Origin: Salinadaptatus halalkaliphilus | GTDB lineage: Archaea > Halobacteriota > Halobacteria > Halobacteriales > Natrialbaceae | Reading direction: 5' to 3' | Length of the DNA stretch: 64,000 nt | Assembly (NCBI RefSeq): GCF_006543045.1 | Contig: NZ_RBZW01000012.1 | Span: 153,417-217,416, forward strand | Part shown: positions 43,105 through 50,895 of the stretch, one piece after another | How positions within the stretch are numbered: position 1 is the first letter of the stretch | Layout: every line of letters begins with the position of its first letter | Translations under genes and position numbers: made by a program | The notes under the pieces: generated by a model | Told to the model about the DNA's origin: nothing | The model's input: the letters and a program-made list of their open reading frames with translations, nothing else | Databases searched by the model: none

Positions 43105-44253
43105 ATGGCCTCTCTGTACGACGATCGGATCGACGCCTGTCGACACGAACTCGAGGCGACCGACGCGGCGCTTGCGGTCGTCTTTCCCGGCCCGAATCTG
43201 ACGTATCTTACAGGGTTTCAGGAATCGCCGTCCGAACGACACTTCCTCTGTTTTGTCCCGCGAGAAGGCGATCCAACCGTCGTCGCACCCTCCCTGTATG
43301 AGTCCCAACTCGCGGCGCTGCCCGTCGACGGGCTCACCGTCAGGACCTGGAGCGACGACGACGATCCCGTCGCCGTCGTCGCGGACATCCTCCAGTCGTA
43401 CGGGATCGAGACCGGTCGCGGTCGGACGATCCTGCTCGACGACAGACTCTGGGAGACGTTCTCTCAGGACGTTCGATCGCTGTGTCCTGGCGCCGACTTC
43501 GGGCTCGCCAGCACCGCCCTCGAACCGTTACGCCTCCGAAAAGACGCGGTCGAACGGCAGGCCCTGGCCGAAGCTAGCGCGATCGCAGACGAGGTGTCAC
43601 TCGAGATACGAAAACGTGGGACGGACCTCGTTGGGACGACCGAGGCCGAGCTCGCGGCCGAGATCGAGAGACACCTCGCCGACGCCGGTGGCGTCGAACC
43701 CGCCTTCGAGACCATCGTCGCATCGGGCCCGAACGCGGCACGGCCACACCACCACAGCGGCGACCGCGAGATACAGCACGGGGACCCGATCGTCCTCGAT
43801 TTCGGCGCGTTCGTCGACGCCGAGCTGCCGGCCGGAGCCGGTCGGTATCCAGGTGACCAGACGCGAACGATCGTTGTCGGTGACCCACCAGCGGGCTACA
43901 CCGCGGTTCACGACACCGTCTGTGAGGCACAACAGGCAGCCATCGGCGTTATCGAGCCAGGCGTCAGCGCCGCGGCCGTCGATCGAGCCGCCCGCGACGT
44001 CATCGAAACCGCTGGCTACGGCGAGGCGTTCCGCCACCGAACCGGCCACGGCGTCGGCCTCGAGGTCCACGAACCGCCCTACCTCGTCGCGGACAACGAT
44101 CGCGAACTCGAACCGGGGATGGTCTTCAGCGTCGAGCCCGGCATCTATCTCGACGACCGGTTCGGCGTCCGGATCGAGGACCTCGTCGTCGTCACCGAAG
44201 ACGGGAGCCAACGGCTGAACGACTCGCCGCGAGGCTGGGAAACGGAGACGTAA
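43105..44253 (+). CDS. M24 family metallopeptidase (Xaa-Pro dipeptidase/aminopeptidase-like)
   Basis: A 382-residue pita-bread peptidase. The N-terminal creatinase-like domain is 1-140. The catalytic domain has Asp232 (VLDFGAF), Asp251 (GDQTRT), a His in RTGHGVGLEVHEPP, a Glu in FSVEPGIY and a final Glu in VRIEDLVVV, the complete five-ligand dimetal set. Such enzymes release N-terminal residues before proline. It is divergent from otsA, with AT-rich DNA between them. Confidence 0.93.
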   Translation: MASLYDDRIDACRHELEATDAALAVVFPGPNLTYLTGFQESPSERHFLCFVPREGDPTVVAPSLYESQLAALPVDGLTVRTWSDDDDPVAVVADILQSYGIETGRGRTILLDDRLWETFSQDVRSLCPGADFGLASTALEPLRLRKDAVERQALAEASAIADEVSLEIRKRGTDLVGTTEAELAAEIERHLADAGGVEPAFETIVASGPNAARPHHHSGDREIQHGDPIVLDFGAFVDAELPAGAGRYPGDQTRTIVVGDPPAGYTAVHDTVCEAQQAAIGVIEPGVSAAAVDRAARDVIETAGYGEAFRHRTGHGVGLEVHEPPYLVADNDRELEPGMVFSVEPGIYLDDRFGVRIEDLVVVTEDGSQRLNDSPRGWETET

Positions 44254-44330
44254 ATCGAGAGTGGCACCGGCTGGACTGGGGCCAGACGAATCGAACTCGC
44301 CACGGAAATGGATCAGCAACCGGGACGCTC

Positions 44331-44525
44331 TCAGTAATAATAGAGTTCGAGTTCGTGGCCACAGTGCTGACAGCGAGTTTCGGTCCCTTGCAGTCGGTTG
44401 CTATCATCCTGGAGCGTCTCGTCGCTCACATCGACGAGACCCGGACCGGGCGGCAACGGCGTATTCACGGTCGCGTTACACGCCGGACAGCCGATACGCA
44501 TACTCGAGCGGTTCGATCGAGACAT
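44331..44525 (-). CDS. Small zinc-ribbon protein, 64 aa
   Basis: Start MSRSNRSSMRIGCPACNATV; an internal ATG eight codons later would give 56 residues. Two pairs, GCPACNA and RCQHCGHEL, are separated by about 35 residues and form a classic zinc ribbon. The C-terminus is Tyr-rich (LELYYY). Function is unknown. It is transcribed toward the M24 gene and is divergent from the Sco gene. Confidence 0.8.
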   Translation of the reverse strand: MSRSNRSSMRIGCPACNATVNTPLPPGPGLVDVSDETLQDDSNRLQGTETRCQHCGHELELYYY

Positions 44526-44718
44526 GATCTGGGCGTACTCGACACCCACCGATAGTTATCCCGCTCGTACCCGCTCGTTTCGACCGATTTCGGATCGTTC
44601 GACGGATGTACGATGTCGTTTACGAGTCTCGAGTGGCGACGGCGCGGGGGCCACCACTCGAGTGCGTTCGAGAGCCACACCAACGGACCTTTGATCGTGC
44701 CGTCTCTAGGTATCGCGT

Positions 44719-45567
44719 ATGCAACGACGGACACGACGGCGATGCCTGCAGACACTCGGCGTGGCGGGGGCGGCCGGACTCGCCGGCTGTCTGGACGACT
44801 TCGGGGCGTCGGGGAGCGCCAACGGGGACGGCACGCCCGAGGCTGAACGCGCCTCGAGCGAACCGGACGGCCCGACCGTGCTCGATCCGCCGCGTGAGTC
44901 ACGCGGCGATCCCTCACACCCGATTCACGGCGACGCATTCCCGTCGTTTTCGCTTCCTGACCCACTCACCGACGAGACCGTCTCGCTCGAAGATCACCTC
45001 GGCGAACGCGCGTTTCTGCTGACGTTTTTCTTTACCGCGTGTCCCGACGGCGCCTGTCCAGCACTGCTCCTGCGGCTACGACGCGCCCAGGAAGATGCCG
45101 CCGAGAATGGGTATGCCGACGATCTCAACCTGCTGGCGATGACCTTCGATCCCGAACGCGATACCCCCGAGGTCCTCGAGGAGTACGGCCACCAACAGGG
45201 CGCCGATCTCGAGGCTGGTAACTGGCACTTCCTCCGGCCAGCAAGCTACGAAGAGGGCGAGCAGCTGATCTCGGAGACCTTCGGAATGCCGTTCCAGCGC
45301 GTCGAAGACGAGGAGGACCTCGAGGAGGGAGCGAGCGACCAACACGATGGTGACGGCCAGCATCACGATGGTGACGACGGAAACCACGACGGTGGCGATC
45401 ACGACGACCACGATCACGGCGAGTACACCTTCACCCACTACAACTTGATCGTGCTCGTCAACACGGAGGGGATCGTCGAACGGGCCTATCCAAACGCCGT
45501 CGGAGATCGCGAGGCCGTCAGCATCGAGACGATCGTCGACGACGCCCGAACGGTCGCCACCGAGTGA
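44719..45567 (+). CDS. Sco1/SenC-family lipoprotein with His-rich insert
   Basis: A 282-residue thioredoxin-fold protein. Export signal RRTRRRCLQTLGVAG and lipobox LAGC (Cys24) place it outside the membrane. The copper site reads TACPDGAC: Cys108 and Cys113 are four residues apart, one more than the CxxxC of classical Sco proteins. The third ligand His is probably in YTFTHYNLIVLV. An acidic His-rich insert of about 35 residues (DGQHHDGDDGNHDGGDHDDH) lies just before it and may hold extra metal. Sco proteins load copper into cytochrome oxidase. It heads a tight three-gene unit with TlpA- and CcdA-type genes. Confidence 0.88.
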   Translation: MQRRTRRRCLQTLGVAGAAGLAGCLDDFGASGSANGDGTPEAERASSEPDGPTVLDPPRESRGDPSHPIHGDAFPSFSLPDPLTDETVSLEDHLGERAFLLTFFFTACPDGACPALLLRLRRAQEDAAENGYADDLNLLAMTFDPERDTPEVLEEYGHQQGADLEAGNWHFLRPASYEEGEQLISETFGMPFQRVEDEEDLEEGASDQHDGDGQHHDGDDGNHDGGDHDDHDHGEYTFTHYNLIVLVNTEGIVERAYPNAVGDREAVSIETIVDDARTVATE

Positions 45568-45569
45568 CG

Positions 45570-46214
45570 ATGCGCCGACGAGACATCCTCGCGGGTCTGG
45601 GGAGTATCGGCGTCCTCGGTGGTGCCGGCGCAGTCGCCGTCTACGGTCTCCCCTCGTCCGACGCGTTACTCGAGGACGGCCCGGATGGAGACGTACCCGG
45701 GGCCAGTGGCGACGACGGGAACCGCGATGGAGAACGCGACGGCGAGGGAGCCGGTATAGCCGGCGATCAGGATCCCCTCGAGATCGAGACGATCGACGCC
45801 CAGGGCAGCGAGGCCGGAACGGAACTGGTGCCGGCACCGGATCGAGCGACGTTCATCGATATCTTCGGCACCTGGTGTCCGCCCTGTATCGAACAGATGC
45901 CCGCCCTGGCCGAGGCCAACGATCGGATCGGCGACGAGGTACTGTTCATGTCGGTCACGAACGAATCCGTGGGCGAAAACGCGGCGATTACGGAGGACGA
46001 ACTCCGGGAATGGTGGGCCGACAACGACGGTGACTGGACCGTCGGCCTCGACCGTACGGCCGAATTGACCGAACGCTACCTCGCCGGTGGCTATCCAAGC
46101 GCCGTCGCCATCGACGCCTCGGGGACCGTCCAGTGGTCCGACTCCGGCGTCAAGACGGCCGACGAACTCGTCGCCGGCATCGAACAGGCACTCGAGGCAT
46201 CCGAGGACCGATGA
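45570..46214 (+). CDS. TlpA-like thioredoxin-domain protein, secreted
   Basis: A 214-residue protein starting MRRRDILAGLGSIGVLGGAG, an RR-type export signal without lipobox. An acidic linker follows to about residue 65, then a TlpA/ResA-type thioredoxin domain with the active site GTWCPPCIEQMP and the cis-Pro region AGGYPSAVAID. Such proteins reduce apocytochrome c or the copper site of oxidase. The ATG is 2 bp after the Sco stop, and its stop overlaps the CcdA start by 4 bp. An overlapping GTG two codons earlier is less likely. Confidence 0.9.
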   Translation: MRRRDILAGLGSIGVLGGAGAVAVYGLPSSDALLEDGPDGDVPGASGDDGNRDGERDGEGAGIAGDQDPLEIETIDAQGSEAGTELVPAPDRATFIDIFGTWCPPCIEQMPALAEANDRIGDEVLFMSVTNESVGENAAITEDELREWWADNDGDWTVGLDRTAELTERYLAGGYPSAVAIDASGTVQWSDSGVKTADELVAGIEQALEASEDR

Positions 46215-46885
46215 TCGACGCAGCGGTAGCCTCTTCGGTCGGATTCGCACTGACGATGGGCATCCTGACGTTCTTCTCACCCTGTGCCTACCCGCTGTTA
46301 CCGGGTTACGTCGGCTTCTACGTCAGCCAGACCGAGGGCCAACAGGCTTCCCTCCCCGGCGCGATCGGCCGCGGTCTCGTCGCCGGAATGGGCGTTCTCC
46401 TGACGTTCGCCGTCGTCCTCGGACTGGCGTTTCTGGTCGGTCACGCGACGATGTCGTCGATCGTCTACTTCGAGCCGCTCATCGGCGCCATCCTCGTCCT
46501 CGCCGGCCTCCTCGTCTTCTTCGACCGCGAACCGTCCATCTCGATTCAGCTGCCACAGCGGCGCTCGAGTCTGCTCGGCTTCGGTATCTTCGGCGCCGGC
46601 TACGCCCTGGCCGCGGCCGGTTGCTCGGTCGTCTACCTCTTCGGCGTCGTCGCCCGAGCCGTCGCGCTCGAGCCGTCGGGTGCCCTCGCGGTCCTTGGTA
46701 CCTACGTCGGCAGCGTCGTCGTCCTGATGGTCGCCCTGACCGTCGCGACGGGGATGGGACTGGTCGCCAGCGCCGGCCGACTCGCCGCACACGGCGACAC
46801 GCTCAAACGCATCGCCGGCGTGGTCATGATCGCCGCCGGTATCGGTCAGCTGTATCTTTCGATCGTTATCCTCGACGTGCTCTGA
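46211..46885 (+). CDS. ccdA: Cytochrome c biogenesis protein CcdA (DsbD transmembrane type)
   Basis: A 224-residue protein with six membrane helices starting MIDAAVASSVGFALTMGILT. The two redox Cys are in FFSPCAYPLLPGYV (helix 1) and AAAGCSVVYLF (helix 4), as in CcdA. It carries electrons from cytoplasmic thioredoxin across the membrane to extracellular proteins such as the TlpA-type partner encoded just before it. The start overlaps that gene by 4 bp (ATGA). The TGA stop is also the first triplet of a REP-like repeat. Confidence 0.93.
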   Translation: MIDAAVASSVGFALTMGILTFFSPCAYPLLPGYVGFYVSQTEGQQASLPGAIGRGLVAGMGVLLTFAVVLGLAFLVGHATMSSIVYFEPLIGAILVLAGLLVFFDREPSISIQLPQRRSSLLGFGIFGAGYALAAAGCSVVYLFGVVARAVALEPSGALAVLGTYVGSVVVLMVALTVATGMGLVASAGRLAAHGDTLKRIAGVVMIAAGIGQLYLSIVILDVL

Positions 46886-46912
46886 TACGGTTTACTGGTA
46901 CGATTACTGCAG
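46883..46912. repeat. REP-like repeat, partial copy
   Basis: TGATACGGTTTACTG is identical to 47054-47068, the outer part of the long palindrome downstream. After 15 bp the match fades (GTACGATTACTGCAG). It begins exactly at the ccdA stop codon, just as the copy at 27243-27281 begins at the permease stop. Confidence 0.6.
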
Positions 46913-46940
46913 CTCACGCGTTTGTTCGCCGTCCGAGGGG

Positions 46941-46964
46941 GCGAACCGAGATTTGAATCACGCG
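46941..46964 (-). pseudogene. Degenerate tRNA 3'-end fragment
   Basis: gcgaaccgagatttgaatca resembles the T arm and 3' acceptor strand of the tRNA-Gly at 47314 (gcggaccgggatttgaaccc). The flank before it (CTGCAGCTCACG at 46908-46919) also resembles the flank before tRNA-Gly (CTGCGGCTCACG at 47283-47294). It looks like an old duplicated half-site. Confidence 0.45.
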
Positions 46965-47051
46965 AAGACGATCGCGTTCCGCTTCGTTCACGCGCTTTGA
47001 TGTCCTTCGTTAATCCCTCTGTCTCGCATTTTCACCCCACGTCCGCTTGGC

Positions 47052-47139
47052 GTGATACGGTTTACTGTAAGTCATTGCCGGCGCACCCGCGACCCGGGCG
47101 GCGGGTACGCCGGTAAATCGTTACAGCAATCCGTATGAG
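47052..47139. repeat. Long REP-like imperfect palindrome
   Basis: The left arm 47052-47090 and the reverse complement of the right arm 47101-47139 agree at about 30 of 39 positions. The inner stem CCGGCGCACCCGC (47078-47090) pairs with GCGGGTACGCCGG (47101-47113) with one mismatch. The outer block ATACGG...CTGTAA pairs with TTACAG...CCGTAT. The loop is gacccgggcg. A half copy with 35 of 38 matches is at 27243-27280 and a shorter one at 46883. I know of no protein site of this form. Confidence 0.75.
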
Positions 47140-47189
47140 TCTTCGCCCTACGACGTATCGCTGACTACGTTCGCGTTACCGCCGAAAAG

Positions 47190-47213
47190 TGCGTAGACCG
47201 GGATTTGAACCCG
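47190..47213 (-). pseudogene. tRNA-Gly 3'-end fragment
   Basis: tgcgtagaccgggatttgaa and the following cccg match the first 24 plus-strand bases of the tRNA-Gly gene (47314-47337) at 22 positions. Only the T arm and 3' acceptor strand are present; the rest of the tRNA is missing. Such fragments form when an integrase inserts an element at a tRNA 3' end. Confidence 0.6.
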
Positions 47214-47313
47214 ACTGCGAGACGGTCGTCCTCGCGCCGCTTGGACGCTGGGACTCGCGTGCTTCAAATCCCTATTCGATTCCTGCGGCTCACGAATTCG
47301 TTCACCGCAGGAA

Positions 47314-47384
47314 TGCGCGGACCGGGATTTGAACCCGGGCCATGAGCTTGGAAGGCTCAGGTCCTACCACTAGACCATCCGCGC
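47314..47384 (-). tRNA. tRNA-Gly(TCC)
   Basis: Read on the minus strand, the 5' acceptor GCGCGGA pairs with TCCGCGC at the 3' end, followed by discriminator A. The anticodon stem-loop CTGAGCCTTCCAAGCTCAT gives anticodon TCC, and the T arm has GGTTCAAATCC. No intron is visible and CCA is not encoded. Degenerate copies of its 3' end lie to its left, the side where integrating elements would leave them. Confidence 0.9.
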
Positions 47385-47478
47385 TCGACACCCAAAATTG
47401 GGTGCGTCGAATTTAAGACTCTTCTCATTTCGGTCGGCCCGCTGGCGGTCGTGCCGGAACAGACGACAGCAGTCCGAC

Positions 47479-48183
47479 TCACTCGACATCCGCGCCGGCG
47501 ACTGTCGCATAGCAGTTTCCACTCGAGAGCTCCCACTCGAGACAGCGGAGATCGCTCGCGTCGAGATCCGCTTCGAACTCGTCGGGGGCGTAGATGTGGT
47601 AGAAACGATCTACAGTGGTACCGCCGGGCAGGGTCCACTCGACGGTCGTGTCGAACCCCTCTGTGGCGTCGAAGCGGTCGTGAGCCGTCGACCAGACGCT
47701 GAGCAGCGCTCGCCCATCCGGCTCGAGGACCCGTGCGAGCTCGTCGAGACTTCGCAGTCGGCTCTCCCGAGACGGCAGGTGGTGCAACGTGGCAACGTAG
47801 ACGCCGACTGCGACGACATCGTCGGCGAGTGGCAACGCCGCGGCGTCGGCCTGCAGGAGTTCGACATCGAACGCCCGCTCGTCTGCACGCGCTCGAGCCG
47901 TTTCGAGAAGGCCCCGGCTCACGTCGATACCGAGCACGCACTCGAGGCCGGCCCGCGAGGCGAGGAGTTCGGCGTGCCGGCAGTTCCCACAGCCGAGATC
48001 CACCCCAACGCCGCCACGCGAGTCGGCCGACTCCCGGCCGGTCGCGTGGTTGTCTACGAACGCCTCGACCTCGGGCCAGGCGTACTCCCGCGTCGACGCG
48101 AAGTGGGTGGCAATGCGATCGTACGTATCCCGGACGCCTGCTCGAGTCGGCTCCGCGACGTGGCGACCGTCCGTCTCGTCCAT
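47479..48183 (-). CDS. Trm9-like SAM-dependent methyltransferase
   Basis: A 234-residue methyltransferase starting MDETDGRHVAEP; an ATG nine codons upstream is possible. The N-terminal YDRIATHFASTREYAWPEVE is characteristic of the Trm9/ALKBH8 family, which methylates carboxymethyl-uridine at the tRNA wobble position in eukaryotes. Motif I is GVDLGCGNCRHA, motif II LGIDVS and motif IV VGVYVATLHHL. An archaeal substrate is not known to me; a role in wobble-uridine modification is inference. It lies next to tRNA-Gly, but that gene is transcribed separately. Confidence 0.82.
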   Translation of the reverse strand: MDETDGRHVAEPTRAGVRDTYDRIATHFASTREYAWPEVEAFVDNHATGRESADSRGGVGVDLGCGNCRHAELLASRAGLECVLGIDVSRGLLETARARADERAFDVELLQADAAALPLADDVVAVGVYVATLHHLPSRESRLRSLDELARVLEPDGRALLSVWSTAHDRFDATEGFDTTVEWTLPGGTTVDRFYHIYAPDEFEADLDASDLRCLEWELSSGNCYATVAGADVE

Positions 48184-48228
48184 CGTCGGTGTTCGATCCG
48201 GCAGGGACAAAAAGCGTTCTGAACCGGG

Positions 48229-48771
48229 TTAGGTCGACTGGTCGTCGTCGCGGGGCTCGCTCGAGGTGCCGGCCACCCGGTTTGCCAACAGTTCGGCCAT
48301 CGGATCGAGCGAGACGTACATTCGAGCCGCGAGGATTCCGAGCGGCGGCAACGCTATCGCGAGGAAGACGAGGTCGTATACCCACCCGAGACCACCCAGC
48401 AGGGGACCGATCGCGGGTGCGAGTCCCTGGTGGGCCACCAGCACCGCGACAAACACCACCACTAACTGGACGATCGCCGCGATATCGTCGACGACCTGTT
48501 CGGGGCCCTCGAGCACCGATCGAACGAGTTTCGCGAGTGCAGGCGCCAAATAGACGAGTAATCCGACGATCGCGAGGGTGACGACGGCGCTCACGACCGC
48601 AACGAACGATATCGGTGTTCCGGGAACGAGTCTGTCGATCCCGGGCAACAACGACACCAGTGACGACAGCACCACCAAGCCCAGGCAAGCGAGCAGGAAC
48701 TTCCCGACTCGGCGCACGGTTTCGTGATCGACGCTCTCGTGGTGATCCGGTCGAATGTCGGTCATCGGCAT
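48229..48771 (-). CDS. Integral membrane protein, four helices, 180 aa
   Basis: A 180-residue protein with a polar, His-rich start (TDIRPDHHESVDHETVRR). Four hydrophobic helices follow (about 23-43, 53-78, 95-115, 122-148), then a polar tail. The last helices are Gly-rich (APAIGPLLGGLGWVYDLVFL). No catalytic or transport motif is recognisable. It is 45 bp upstream of the Trm9-like gene in the same direction, so they may be co-transcribed. The exact start (this ATG or the one two codons later) is uncertain. Confidence 0.7.
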   Translation of the reverse strand: MPMTDIRPDHHESVDHETVRRVGKFLLACLGLVVLSSLVSLLPGIDRLVPGTPISFVAVVSAVVTLAIVGLLVYLAPALAKLVRSVLEGPEQVVDDIAAIVQLVVVFVAVLVAHQGLAPAIGPLLGGLGWVYDLVFLAIALPPLGILAARMYVSLDPMAELLANRVAGTSSEPRDDDQST

Positions 48772-49009
48772 CTCGAGTGCAGTCGTGACTGCCTATAGAT
48801 CCCGACAGTCGTCAGCGTGAGTTTCTCTCTGTTTTCGATCGTTCACGCTATTTTATTCGGTCGTTTTATCGAGAGAGTATGTGGCTCGAGGGAGTCATGC
48901 GACGGTCCCGACCCTCGTGTAAAAAGCGTATGAACTCTTGCGCGTCTGAGCCCAAACTGAAATAAATGCGCCGCTGCTGGGTGTTAGATTCGCACCGAGT
49001 CAAAGACGG

Positions 49010-49023
49010 ATGGGCGCTGCAGG
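49010..49023. other. attL-like site, 14-bp copy of the tRNA-Arg 3' end
   Basis: atgggcgctgcagg is identical to 51482-51495, which includes the 3' acceptor strand of tRNA-Arg. Similarity extends outward for seven more bases with two mismatches. It marks the far end of the integrated element. Confidence 0.8.
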
Positions 49024-49126
49024 CTCTCGGTCACGAGGTGAACGAAGTCCCTTGCTGGCCCTGAAACGGCGTAAATCGGCGATCTGAAATCGGTGGCTCT
49101 GGCCTCGAGTTCGCACCCAGAGAGTC

Positions 49127-50137
49127 ATGAGTTTGGAACCAATCGAACCGGAAACCGCGCTCGAATTGTACCTGGCTGACAGGGAGAACAACGTCACCGA
49201 AGCGACGATTCGCTCACATCGATCCCGACTTGGGCATTTCATCCGGTGGTGTAACAACGAGGAGATCACGAACCTGAATAATCTGACTGGTCGAAAGCTG
49301 CACCGATACCGGCTGTGGCGGCGGGATGAAGGTGATCTCTCACCCGCAACCGAGAAGACCCAGATGGACACGCTACGGGTCTTCATCAGGTGGGTGGAAT
49401 CGATCGATGGAGCACCGGAAGACCTCCACGTGAAAATTCGATCGCCGAACCTGACCGGTGATGATAACGTGCGTGACGAGATGCTCGAGGAGGAGCGCGC
49501 CGAAGAACTACTCGCGTACCTCCGTTGCTACGAATACGCATCTCGACATCACGTGGTGATCGCACTGATGTGGCATACGATGATGCGAGTCGGAGCGATT
49601 CGGTCGCTTGACGTGGACGATTTCGATCCTGAAGAGAAGTCCTTAGAGGTCGTCCATCGACCTGAGACGGATACGCCGATCAAGAACAGCACAGACGGTG
49701 AACGGTTTATCGCGCTGTCGGACGAGGTGTGTCAGCTTCTGATCGACTGGATTGACCAGCGCCGGCCAGCGTCGATGGATGAACACGGGCGTGAGCCGCT
49801 TATTACGACGTCACAGGGGCGAGCTCATACGACGACGCTTCGAGGAGACTGTTATCGGTATACGCGGCCATGCATTTCGACTGGGGAGTGTCCCCATGGA
49901 CGTGACATCGACGACTGTCCAGCGACTGATTACGAACGTGCTTCGGAGTGTCCGTCGAGCGAGAGCCCGCATGCACTTCGTCGCGGTGGAATCACCCACT
50001 CACTCCAGCAAGACTGGCCAATGAAGGCAGTCGGCGATCGAGCAAACGTCTCCGAACAGGTGCTTGAGATGCACTACGACCAACGTACAGAGAAAGAAAA
50101 GATGGAACAGCGGAGGGATTATCTAGATCGGCTATAA
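49127..50137 (+). CDS. Tyrosine recombinase / integrase
   Basis: A 336-residue integrase. The N-terminal SAM-like DNA-binding domain is 1-100 (TEATIRSHRSRLGHFIRWC). The catalytic domain has Arg154 (MMRVGAIRSLDV), His282 and Arg285 (HALRRGGITH), His291 and the nucleophile Tyr317 (EMHYDQRT). Between 242 and 275 there are five Cys (CYRYTRPC, GECPHGRDIDDC, SEC), a probable metal-binding insert seen in some haloarchaeal integrases. It sits 104 bp inside the attL-like repeat and probably catalyses integration at tRNA-Arg. Confidence 0.93.
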   Translation: MSLEPIEPETALELYLADRENNVTEATIRSHRSRLGHFIRWCNNEEITNLNNLTGRKLHRYRLWRRDEGDLSPATEKTQMDTLRVFIRWVESIDGAPEDLHVKIRSPNLTGDDNVRDEMLEEERAEELLAYLRCYEYASRHHVVIALMWHTMMRVGAIRSLDVDDFDPEEKSLEVVHRPETDTPIKNSTDGERFIALSDEVCQLLIDWIDQRRPASMDEHGREPLITTSQGRAHTTTLRGDCYRYTRPCISTGECPHGRDIDDCPATDYERASECPSSESPHALRRGGITHSLQQDWPMKAVGDRANVSEQVLEMHYDQRTEKEKMEQRRDYLDRL

Positions 50138-50159
50138 CACGACACTCTGGTCGTATCGA

Positions 50160-50288
50160 TCAGTAATTGAGCACTTCCATATCTTTCTGGCATTGCCCGC
50201 AGATACAGTCGTGAGATAGCGATGGAAGTCTCGCTTGGTACGCAAGACGCGCTGTTCCAGTGGCCTCTTTCAGTCTATCGAGTACCAT
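50160..50288 (-). CDS. Possible tiny Cys-rich protein, 42 aa
   Basis: A minus-strand ATG frame, MVLDRLKEATGTARLAYQAR to a C-terminal HDCICGQCQKDMEVLNY. The CxCGxC cluster is suggestive of metal binding, and the sequence is not Arg/Ser-rich as most shadow frames are. It lies alone between integrase and winged-helix genes, opposite to both. Evidence is weak; it could be chance. Confidence 0.3.
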   Translation of the reverse strand: MVLDRLKEATGTARLAYQARLPSLSHDCICGQCQKDMEVLNY

Positions 50289-50374
50289 CACCAGATTTGT
50301 CCGTACAAACGGACATCTCGTTCGGTTCTGTCTCAGCAAGGCTTTTGCGTTTCGCGTGCAATTCGCTACTAGAG

Positions 50375-50890
50375 ATGGCAACGAGAGAAGCGAACTGGGA
50401 AACTCCGCTCGATACTGGTGGCGAGGTGTTTGCACTGCTTAGAAACGCCCGCAAAGCATGGATCTATACCTATATCCGCCATCATCCGGAGACCACGATC
50501 CAAGCAATCGTCGAGACGCTTGAGCTTCCACAGCGGACAGTCTACGAATACGTCGACGATCTCGAAGCCGCAGGCTTCATCGACCAAGCAAATGAGGGTC
50601 GGCCGGCAGAGTATACAGCTCAGGAGATCGACCTCCAACTGGTAGAAGACGATACCGAACGGCGAATCACGGCGGAGTTGGTCGAGGCGATTGCCCGTCG
50701 AACGCAGGACGACGACATCGATACGTACATCGATCGCCACGGATTGGACGGGCTCGCCGTTGCGATCGAATACGCGCAGGAATACGTCGACGGATCGGTG
50801 ACGCACCAGATTATGGCTCGCGAGCAAGAGATCTCACCCTTGGAAGCAGGCGTTATTTTGAACGCACTACGGCCCGTCGTTGAGGACTGA
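50375..50890 (+). CDS. Winged-helix protein, probable antitoxin or regulator of the PIN gene
   Basis: A 171-residue protein starting MATREANWETPLDTGGEVFA; the frame is open upstream but lacks coding character. A winged helix spans about 25-95 (ARKAWIYTYIRHHPETTIQA, LPQRTVYEYVDDLEAAGFID). The remaining 75 residues are helical and acidic. The PIN gene starts 5 bp after its stop, so the two are co-translated. In many archaeal pairs the first gene is a DNA-binding antitoxin that represses the operon and blocks the nuclease. That role is inferred from the arrangement. Confidence 0.8.
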   Translation: MATREANWETPLDTGGEVFALLRNARKAWIYTYIRHHPETTIQAIVETLELPQRTVYEYVDDLEAAGFIDQANEGRPAEYTAQEIDLQLVEDDTERRITAELVEAIARRTQDDDIDTYIDRHGLDGLAVAIEYAQEYVDGSVTHQIMAREQEISPLEAGVILNALRPVVED

Positions 50891-50895
50891 TCGGT

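Noticed and set aside
47220..47290. A third tRNA-like segment (cttcaaatccc) in opposite orientation
   Set aside because: Only about 10 bases resemble a T arm and no stem can be built around it; not enough to call.
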